From Lentisphaeria bacterium (GTDB lineage: Bacteria > Verrucomicrobiota > Lentisphaeria > Oligosphaerales > Oligosphaeraceae), in the NCBI GenBank assembly GCA_028699735.1, contig JAQVUB010000055.1, forward strand, positions 1 through 10,342: a stretch of 10,342 nt of DNA. The letters are read 5' to 3'. How positions within the stretch are numbered: the first letter of the stretch is position 1; the number at the start of each line of letters is the position of its first letter. This document shows, piece by piece, positions 4,944 through 10,342 of this stretch. The position numbers and the translations under genes were made by a program. The notes under the pieces are model-generated. The model ran no database searches. It was given only the letters and a program-made list of their open reading frames with translations, and had not been told where the DNA came from.

Positions 4944-6488
4944 ATGTTGAAGAACCTTTGTTTGTCCTTGAGTGATCTGGTTGGGGCGGACTATGCTGAG
5001 CATGTTTGCCGGGCATCGGCGGCACTGGGGCTGGGGGATCTGGCGGAGTTGCGTCGTCTGGCGAATGACCCAGTGGATTTTTTTCCCGAGGATCTGTCGG
5101 TCCGTCTGGATGCTTTGCTGGACAGTGCAGGCGGGCGGATGCTGGAGGCCTTTTCAGGAAGTTCGTCCGGGGCGGGGACGCGTTCGTTTGATGCTGCCTT
5201 GCAACGCCAGAATGCGCCGTTGTCAGGGTTGGGATATTATCGCCTGGTTGAGGATGGTTGCCTGGCGATCATGGGGAAGAGCGAGCATTATCAGGCCAGC
5301 CTGGGGCACAATTTTCCGGGGTACCAGTTATTGCAGCATGCAGCAGCGATTGGCATCACCAATATTACGCACAATAACACTCGCGGGCATGTCACCCGCC
5401 TGCTGGAGCGCGAGCTGGTGCGGGTTGCCAACGGCCTGGCGCCGGAACAGCAATCGGAGCTGGATGCGGTGCTGGCTTCAAAAGAGCCGCATGTGCTCAA
5501 CCGGGTCATTAATCTGGAAACCGGTAGTCTTGCCTGTGAAGCGGCCTTTAAAATGATGCTGGCCCGATTCTACCGTTTGCAGGAAACTTTTCCGGAGCCG
5601 GTTCATGCTGGCAAGACCCCGGTATTTCTGGTGATGGGTGATTATAAGGGCGGTCTTGAGGCCAATTATCATGGCACCACGATTATGACGCAGATGCTGC
5701 GTGGCATGTGGCCGGGTCTTTACGAGAAGATGGCTGCAACGGGATTGTTCAAGGTGGTGCCGGTGGCGATCAATGATCCGGACTCCTTTGCGCAGGCGGT
5801 GGAAAAATATCACTGCGGGAAATGTCGTGTGGCGGGTTTCCTGCATGAACTGGTGTTGATGAATTACGGGGGGATCCGTCTAAAGAATGATTGGGTGGAA
5901 AACGGCCACCGGATCTGCCAGCAGCAGGACATCCCGGTGTTTATCGATGAAATTCAAAGCTGCATGTGGTCACCGGAAATTTTTCTGTTCAGGGAATATG
6001 GCAGTCATCCGGACTTTGTTTCTCTGGGCAAGGGTTTTCCTGGCGGCATGTATCCCGCCTCCCGTGTTCTTACAACAGCTGCAATGGACAATCTGAATCA
6101 ATTCGGAGCACTGGTTACCAACGGGCAGGAGGAACTGGCCAGCCTCGCTAACCTGATCACGCTCCGTTTTGCTGAAGCCAATGCGGCGCATACCCGTATG
6201 CTCGGACAACGCTGGCAGGAACTTCTGCAGCAGCTGGCCGGCCGGCATCCGGGATTTATCCGCCGGGCGGAAGGAGATGGCCTGCTGGGTACCCTGCTGT
6301 TTTATGATGCCGATCAGGCCGTGGCCTTCTGCCGGATGATGAATGAACAATACCGTATTGATGTCAGCGCACAGACTTACAAGGCTGACTGCCCGCCGGC
6401 TGCCCTGACCAAACTGCCGCTGATCGCTTCCGAAAAACTCCTCGAATTCATTGCCGACAAAATGGAAAAGGCCCTCGCAGCTTTTTAA
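4944..6488 (+). CDS. Class III PLP-dependent aminotransferase, divergent member
   Basis: A 514-residue fold-type I aminotransferase or related PLP enzyme. The cofactor motifs are clear: VFIDEIQS (332-339) supplies D335 for the pyridine nitrogen and Q338, and FVSLGKGFPGGMYPAS (358-373) holds K363, the expected Schiff-base lysine. NLETGSLACEAAFKMMLARF (190-209) is the class III stretch where the cofactor phosphate binds. VTNGQEELASLANLI (391-405) occupies the place of the usual T-x-x-x-N-P segment. It differs from ordinary members: the GRTG that normally follows DExQ is SCMWSPEIF, and about 90 N-terminal residues are not typical. ATG 4944 has GGAGGAG six bases upstream; an earlier in-frame TTG at 4743 lies inside a palindrome arm and is rejected. 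The stop codon lies in the next repeat element. Amino donor and acceptor are unknown. Confidence 0.88.
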   Translation: MLKNLCLSLSDLVGADYAEHVCRASAALGLGDLAELRRLANDPVDFFPEDLSVRLDALLDSAGGRMLEAFSGSSSGAGTRSFDAALQRQNAPLSGLGYYRLVEDGCLAIMGKSEHYQASLGHNFPGYQLLQHAAAIGITNITHNNTRGHVTRLLERELVRVANGLAPEQQSELDAVLASKEPHVLNRVINLETGSLACEAAFKMMLARFYRLQETFPEPVHAGKTPVFLVMGDYKGGLEANYHGTTIMTQMLRGMWPGLYEKMAATGLFKVVPVAINDPDSFAQAVEKYHCGKCRVAGFLHELVLMNYGGIRLKNDWVENGHRICQQQDIPVFIDEIQSCMWSPEIFLFREYGSHPDFVSLGKGFPGGMYPASRVLTTAAMDNLNQFGALVTNGQEELASLANLITLRFAEANAAHTRMLGQRWQELLQQLAGRHPGFIRRAEGDGLLGTLLFYDADQAVAFCRMMNEQYRIDVSAQTYKADCPPAALTKLPLIASEKLLEFIADKMEKALAAF

Positions 6489-6502
6489 CCACGAAAAACA
6501 CA

Positions 6503-6533
6503 AAAAAACTTGGGGTGGACTGGCGTCCACAAC
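6503..6533. repeat. Dispersed hairpin element, copy 2
   Basis: The stem is GTGGAC (6515-6520), loop TGGC, GTCCAC (6525-6530). Compared with copy 1 at 3304-3334, the second stem pair from the loop is A-T (6519/6526) instead of G-C (3320/3327), with pairing preserved. The orientation on the plus strand is the same as copy 1. Confidence 0.7.
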
Positions 6534-6545
6534 CTAAGTTTCAGG

Positions 6546-6611
6546 ACACAGACAGAACACGGACGGGACACGGACGGGACACGGACGGGACACGGACGGG
6601 ACACGGACGGC
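6546..6611. repeat. ACACGGACGGG 11-mer array, forward
   Basis: Five near-identical 11-nt units fill 6557-6611 (the last ends in C), and a degenerate unit ACACAGACAGA stands at 6546-6556. It is the left arm of the inner inverted repeat. No reading frame of it looks like a protein. Confidence 0.9.
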
Positions 6612-6676
6612 CTGTGAAAGGATGAATTTGACTGTTGTTTTTATGGATTTTATGGGATATCCCCGTTCCCGTATTT

Positions 6677-6731
6677 GTCCGTGTTTAGTCCGTGTCCCGT
6701 CCGTGTTTAGTCCGTGTCCAGTCTGTTTCCA
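6677..6731. repeat. GTCCGTGTxxx 11-mer array, inverse partner
   Basis: Five 11-nt units alternate GTCCGTGTTTA and GTCCGTGTCCC/CCA, ending in a degenerate GTCTGTTTCCA. Read on the minus strand this is the ACACGGAC word of the array at 6546-6611, so the two arrays can pair over much of their length across a loop of about 65 nt. Confidence 0.88.
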
Positions 6732-6818
6732 TTGCAAAAAAATCTTTCAGGAAAAACAAGATTTTGAGGGATAGTAGTACGAAAATTTCGTGTCTTTCGT
6801 GGTAAAAAAGAATGGATT

Positions 6819-8012
6819 ATGAAACACTATTTAGGATTTGATCTGGGCACTGGAGCAGTTAAGGCGGTATGCTGGCATCCGCGCAAGGGCATCGTCTGCA
6901 GCCTCAGCGAGCGGGTGAAATTCAGCAGTCCGCAGCCGGGCTTCATGGAGATCGATCCGCAGGATTACCTTGAGCAGGTTCTGCGCATGATGCAGCAGCT
7001 GGCCGAGGCAGCAAGCGGGCCAATCGGCGGAATTTCCTTTGCAGCGGCTTCCGGAAATACTCTTTTGTGCAGTGCGGAGGGAGTTCCGCTGTATCCGATC
7101 ATCAGCTGGCTGGATAAGCGCCTCGACTGGACCCCGCCGGCCGAATGGCGTGTTCGAGAGCTGATCGGCTGGCCGGCCATCCCTGCTTTTCCACTGATGC
7201 ATCTGGAATGGTTCCGCCGCGAAAAACCGGAGCTGCTCCGGAATGCGGCCATCGGAATGAGCAATGATTTTCTCTGCTGGAAGCTTTGCGGACGGCGCGC
7301 GCTGGACAGTTCGAGTGCAACCCCATTTTATCTGCAGGATCAGCAGAATTTCCGCTGGCATCCACCCTATCTGAAGCATTATGGCATCCATGAAACGCAG
7401 CTTCCGGAACTGTTGCAGCCAGGCAATCCTATCGGTACGGTCAATCCAGAATTGGCCGGCGGAAATCTGACTTCGGAAACGGTTCTTTGCGCTGGCAGTT
7501 TTGATCATCCCTCAGGAGCCCGTGCGGAGAACATAACTGCCCCTGACGAAATGCTGATCAGTTGCGGCACAAGCTGGGTCGGATTCTATCCGGTGCAACG
7601 ACGAGAAGAGATTCCGGGCGACGAATTGTGCGATCCCTTCCAGTCCGCATCAGGCGGCTGCTGGGGAGCAATGTTTTCAGTGGCTGGAGTCGGGGTGGAG
7701 ATAGAAGATTTTGTCCTGGAGCGCTATGGTTCCGGGGCAGCTCGCTATGAGCAGTTCAACGCGGAGGCGCTTGAAGACGGCACGCCGGCGCGGGCGCTGA
7801 TGCAGTCGGTGATTGACCGCTTTGTCGCCAGGCTCAAGGGGCGTCGTCCGCGCCGTCTGGTGATGACTGGCGGACCTGCCGAGGGGCAGGCCTGGCCGAG
7901 GCTGCTCGAAGAAGCTTTGCATTTTCCCGTGGAAGTATCATCTTATCGCAGTTATGCCGGAGCAGTTGGGGCAGCCATGCTGGCAGAAGGGGGGCGAAGT
8001 GCTGAATGCTGA
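6819..8012 (+). CDS. FGGY-family carbohydrate kinase, compact form
   Basis: An ATP-dependent sugar kinase of 397 residues. The N-terminal actin-like domain begins YLGFDLGTGAVKA, with D8-x-G-T as phosphate loop 1. GNTLLCSAEGVPLYPIISWL then DKR (79-101) is the family's substrate-side stretch, and SNDFLCWKLCGRRALDSSSA (148-167) the LxG...D.S region. CAGSFDHPSGA (224-234) carries D229, the likely catalytic base, and ISCGTSWV (247-254) starts the C-terminal domain. LVMTGGPAEGQAWPRLLEEA (347-366) and GAVGAAMLAEG close the ATPase fold. It is roughly 100 residues shorter than common FGGY kinases, mostly after the GTS motif. The ribosome binding site is weak and the start lies directly beside the repeat at 6482-6809. 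The last residues (SAEC) and the stop are encoded by a heptamer repeat. It probably phosphorylates the ketose made by the downstream isomerase; the sugar is unknown. Confidence 0.9.
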   Translation: MKHYLGFDLGTGAVKAVCWHPRKGIVCSLSERVKFSSPQPGFMEIDPQDYLEQVLRMMQQLAEAASGPIGGISFAAASGNTLLCSAEGVPLYPIISWLDKRLDWTPPAEWRVRELIGWPAIPAFPLMHLEWFRREKPELLRNAAIGMSNDFLCWKLCGRRALDSSSATPFYLQDQQNFRWHPPYLKHYGIHETQLPELLQPGNPIGTVNPELAGGNLTSETVLCAGSFDHPSGARAENITAPDEMLISCGTSWVGFYPVQRREEIPGDELCDPFQSASGGCWGAMFSVAGVGVEIEDFVLERYGSGAARYEQFNAEALEDGTPARALMQSVIDRFVARLKGRRPRRLVMTGGPAEGQAWPRLLEEALHFPVEVSSYRSYAGAVGAAMLAEGGRSAEC

Positions 8013-8021
8013 ATGCTGAAT
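8001..8021. repeat. GCTGAAT heptamer repeat overlapping the kinase stop
   Basis: Three exact copies of GCTGAAT (8001-8007, 8008-8014, 8015-8021). The first two encode the last residues of the kinase and its TGA stop (8010-8012), so the repeat has entered or created the 3' end of the gene. Confidence 0.85.
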
Positions 8022-8037
8022 GAGGGCGCGGGATGTG

Positions 8038-8117
8038 GGTTTAAAAAGTGGCGTAACCGGCTCGGTTGCGATGGTTTAAAAAGTGGCGTAACCGGCCCGG
8101 TTGCGCCACTCTTTAAA
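8038..8117. repeat. 35-bp tandem duplication ending in a 43-nt palindrome, before the amidohydrolase gene
   Basis: Two units starting at 8038 and 8073 are 35 bp apart and differ at three positions (T/C at the 25th base and the last two bases). Each holds AACCGG...CGGTT. In the second, the self-complementarity extends from TTTAAA (8075-8080) to TTTAAA (8112-8117), centred on 8096, with only two mismatched pairs: AGTGGCG pairs with CGCCACT and AACCGG with CCGGTT. It lies just upstream of the AGGA (8119-8122) of the amidohydrolase gene and could form an RNA hairpin. It lacks a T run, so it is not a standard terminator. Confidence 0.8.
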
Positions 8118-8130
8118 AAGGAATGAACGC

Positions 8131-9129
8131 ATGAACATACTGACTGAAGCAGACCGGCAAATTTACCGGCAGGAACTCGCAGAGCGCTTGCCAAAAAAAC
8201 TTTTCGATGCGCATGTGCATATCTGGGGAAGAAATTCCTTTCCCGCAGATTTTCAGTTTGCGCCAAGAGCCTGTGCCAACCGCTTCGGCGGAGAATTCCC
8301 GTTGGCGCTGTGGCGGAAAACCATGCAAGAACTGCTGCCGGAACAGCATGTCGGCCTGCTTTGTTTCGGGTTTCCGAATGATGCGGCGGATCGCGGTATT
8401 GTTCCGGAAGTGTCCGGTGCGGATGAATTTGCCAGTGTGCTGGTATCGCCTGCTGATCCGGTCGAGCTGCTTGCGAAGCGGCTTGCTGACTCGGCGGCGG
8501 TTGGGGTCAAACCCTATCTGAATTATGCCGCGGCGCATTACCGCAAACGTGCCTCGGACGTCGAGGTTTTTGATATGCTGACAGAGTCTCAGCTGGAGCT
8601 GCTGAATGATGCCGGCCTGGCAGTGACTTTGCATATTCCGCGATTAGCGCGTTTTGCCGATCCATTGAATCAGCGTCAGATGCTGGCGCTTTGTCAGCGG
8701 TATCCCCGTATCTCCTTTATTTTTGCCCATATCGGACGAGCTTACTTTATGCGTAATATTCTGGAAAGCAATCTGGAGGAGCTGGCTGGCTGCCCGAACG
8801 CCTTTTTTGATACGGCGATGGTCAACCATGTCGATATCCTCAAATATACCTTCGATCATTTTCCGGCGGAGCGCATTCTGTTCGGCAGTGATGCTCCGAT
8901 TGCTCTGCTGCGCGGAAAATCCATCGAGGTCAATCATCAGTATGTGTATTTGATGGGAGAAGATTACGATGTAGGCACCGCCATCCGGGATACGGAACAT
9001 GCGGTCGAATTCACCACCTTCTTCTATGAACAGCTGCGCGCAATACTGGAAGCTGTACCCGAAAAATCACTTGAAGATGTTTTTTATCATAATGCTGTCA
9101 ACCTTTTCAGGAGCATTGTCCAAAAATGA
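8131..9129 (+). CDS. Amidohydro_2-family metal-dependent hydrolase
   Basis: A 332-residue TIM-barrel amidohydrolase (COG2159 type). The first strand ends in FDAHVHIWG with the metal ligands H28 and H30. Further expected active-site positions are K127 in GVKPYLNY, H168 in VTLHIP, H200 in ISFIFAHIGRA and D254 in ILFGSDAP, which is the complete pattern of the family. DVFYHNAVNLFRSIV (316-330) is the usual C-terminal helix. Members hydrolyse lactones or amides or decarboxylate aromatic acids; beside an isomerase and a sugar kinase, a sugar lactone or similar substrate is the most reasonable guess. ATG 8131 is preceded by AGGA at 8119-8122; the in-frame TTG at 8101 lies inside the palindrome and is rejected. 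The stop overlaps the next start (ATGA), implying translational coupling. Confidence 0.9.
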   Translation: MNILTEADRQIYRQELAERLPKKLFDAHVHIWGRNSFPADFQFAPRACANRFGGEFPLALWRKTMQELLPEQHVGLLCFGFPNDAADRGIVPEVSGADEFASVLVSPADPVELLAKRLADSAAVGVKPYLNYAAAHYRKRASDVEVFDMLTESQLELLNDAGLAVTLHIPRLARFADPLNQRQMLALCQRYPRISFIFAHIGRAYFMRNILESNLEELAGCPNAFFDTAMVNHVDILKYTFDHFPAERILFGSDAPIALLRGKSIEVNHQYVYLMGEDYDVGTAIRDTEHAVEFTTFFYEQLRAILEAVPEKSLEDVFYHNAVNLFRSIVQK

Positions 9130-10342
9130 AGATCGGTCTGCTACCCTTTTATCTTGAACTCTATGATCAAGTCTGCCCGCAATATCATGATCCCGCACAA
9201 TGCTTCGCCGAACGCATGGCGGAGGAGCTGCGCAAACGCGGCTTCGAGGTGGTCGACTCGCCGCTGTGCCGGGTGCGTTCGGAGTTCCAGGCGGCTCTGA
9301 AGTCGATGGAGGCTGCCGGCTGTGAAGCTTTGGCAACACTGCATCTGGCCTATTCGCCTTCGCTGGAATCCGCCGATCTGGTTGCTGCCAGTCCCTTGCC
9401 GGTGGTGGTGATGGATACGACGCCGGATGCCGTTTTCACCGGCGATCAGATCATGGCCAATCACGGCATCCATGGGGTGCAGGATTTTTGCAATCTGCTG
9501 TTGCGCCTGCATAAGCCCTTTCTGATCTCCTCCGGACACTGGCAGGATGAGCATTTTATGGACTGCATCACCGGGCAACTGCATGCTGCCGGTATGGCCT
9601 GGAAAATTACCCATATGCGCGTCGGCAATGCCGGCGGCGATTTCGCCGGAATGGGGGATTTTCAGATTCCGGAAGGCACTTTCAATATGTCCGTTGTACC
9701 CTGGGCCAATCAGCCGGAACCTACAGCGGACGAAGTCGAAGCGGAACGAGCCGCAGACCTGCAAGCCTTTGCGGCAGTTCCGGAACTTGATCCGGAAGCG
9801 CACCGGCGCACCCTGCGTGCATCGCTGAAACTGCGGCACTGGCTGGAACAGGAGAAACTCGAGGCATTCACCGTCTGTTTTCCCGGCATCACCCGCAGCT
9901 TGGGCTGGGAAACCGTTCCTTTCCTGGAATGTTCAAAGGCTATGGCGCGCGGCCTGGGCTATGCCGGCGAAGGCGATATCCTGACTGCGGCAGTCAACCG
10001 TTGCTTGGCACGAGTCTTCCCAGAAACCTCCTTCATGGAAATGTTCTGCCCCGACTGGAGCGGAAACCGCATTTTCACCAGTCATATGGGGGAAATCAAC
10101 ACAGTTCTGTGCAGTGCAAAACCATGCCTGCATGAAATGGCCTATCGCTACAGCGATACCGGAAACCCGGTACTGGCAACCGGATGCTTCAAAAGCGGAA
10201 AAGCACTGCTCACCAATCTCGCCCCGGGTCCCGACAACCAGTTCACCCTGCTGGCCGCAAATGCGGAGTATATAGCACCCGAGGGTGACAGCACCCGTAA
10301 AAATTCCGGCTGGTTCACCCCACAGGCTGCCTCCATCGGAGA
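9126..10342 (+). CDS. AraA/FucI-like sugar isomerase, C-terminus cut by window edge
   Basis: An open frame of 405 codons runs off the right edge. It starts MKIGLLPFYLELYDQVCPQY, like the first Rossmann strand of the L-arabinose/L-fucose isomerase superfamily. Three metal-binding regions in family order are visible: GYAGEGDILTA with E282, ETSFMEMFCPDW with E305, and IFTSHMGEIN with H320. They correspond approximately to E306, E333 and H350 of E. coli AraA; the final histidine would lie beyond the window. SGHWQDEHFMDCI (about 139-151) is in the middle domain. The start overlaps the amidohydrolase stop by 4 nt, with AGGAG (9109-9113) 12 nt upstream. It should interconvert an aldose and a ketose that the upstream FGGY kinase then phosphorylates. 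It is too far from AraA and FucI themselves, by eye, for me to name the sugar. Confidence 0.85.
   Translation, partial: MKIGLLPFYLELYDQVCPQYHDPAQCFAERMAEELRKRGFEVVDSPLCRVRSEFQAALKSMEAAGCEALATLHLAYSPSLESADLVAASPLPVVVMDTTPDAVFTGDQIMANHGIHGVQDFCNLLLRLHKPFLISSGHWQDEHFMDCITGQLHAAGMAWKITHMRVGNAGGDFAGMGDFQIPEGTFNMSVVPWANQPEPTADEVEAERAADLQAFAAVPELDPEAHRRTLRASLKLRHWLEQEKLEAFTVCFPGITRSLGWETVPFLECSKAMARGLGYAGEGDILTAAVNRCLARVFPETSFMEMFCPDWSGNRIFTSHMGEINTVLCSAKPCLHEMAYRYSDTGNPVLATGCFKSGKALLTNLAPGPDNQFTLLAANAEYIAPEGDSTRKNSGWFTPQAASIG

Larger units (their letters stand above)
6482..6809. repeat. Nested palindromic spacer between the aminotransferase and kinase genes
   Basis: The outer arms are TTTTTAACCACGAAAAACAC (6482-6501) and, read on the other strand, TTTTTTACCACGAAAGACAC (6809-6790). 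Inside lie the hairpin element (6503-6533), an 11-mer array (6546-6611) and the same 11-mer family in inverse orientation (6677-6731), so the whole spacer can fold back on itself at two levels. The left arm contains the aminotransferase stop codon, and the right arm ends 9 bp before the kinase ATG. No supported gene lies inside. Confidence 0.75.

Noticed and set aside
6534..6737. 67-residue minus-strand frame across the 11-mer arrays
   Set aside because: It is composed almost wholly of the repeat units, which occur in both orientations and shift frame; nothing suggests translation.

Overview
The window looks like an accessory carbohydrate-metabolism region of a bacterium with mid-range GC. 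My best guess is the PVC group, most likely Lentisphaerota/Victivallales-like. This rests on the company of genes (AraC regulator divergent from a glycoside-hydrolase-like protein, a Gfo/Idh oxidoreductase of the 'SAVP' type, a compact FGGY kinase, an Amidohydro_2 protein and an AraA/FucI-like isomerase) and on spacers rich in short repeated words. No rRNA or tRNA gene is visible to fix the taxonomy.

Layout. (1) 1-710, minus: the N-terminal part of a TIM-barrel glycoside-hydrolase-like protein, cut by the window edge, with a near-consensus promoter (774-802) and a 22-bp-spaced direct repeat just upstream of it. (2) 1044-1916, plus: an AraC-family regulator, divergent from (1); a strong bidirectional terminator follows. 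(3) 1997-3274, minus: a Gfo/Idh/MocA oxidoreductase, convergent with the AraC gene. (4) 3275-3621: a gene-free spacer with a hairpin element, heptamers and a 9-mer array. (5) 3622-4470, minus: a DeoR-family repressor with its own promoter and candidate operators. (6) 4471-4943: a gene-free spacer holding divergent promoters and a palindrome of about 190 bp. (7) 4944-6488, plus: a class III aminotransferase. (8) 6489-6818: a gene-free, nested palindromic spacer with 11-mer arrays in opposite orientations. (9) 6819-8012 FGGY kinase, 8131-9129 amidohydrolase, 9126->10342 AraA/FucI-like isomerase, all plus; the last two overlap by 4 nt.

How the genes may work together. Isomerase plus FGGY kinase is the usual aldose-to-ketose-to-ketose-phosphate entry of pentose and deoxyhexose catabolism. 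The amidohydrolase may open a lactone or hydrolyse a related intermediate. The DeoR protein is a natural candidate to sense a phosphorylated intermediate. The aminotransferase and the Gfo/Idh protein would fit an amino-sugar or polyol branch, but the substrate cannot be read from the sequence. The AraC/hydrolase pair is probably a separate, locally controlled unit.

The most unusual signal is in the spacers. They are built from short repeated words, often arranged as long self-complementary elements directly 5' of the plus-strand genes. One dispersed hairpin shows a compensatory base-pair change between its two copies.
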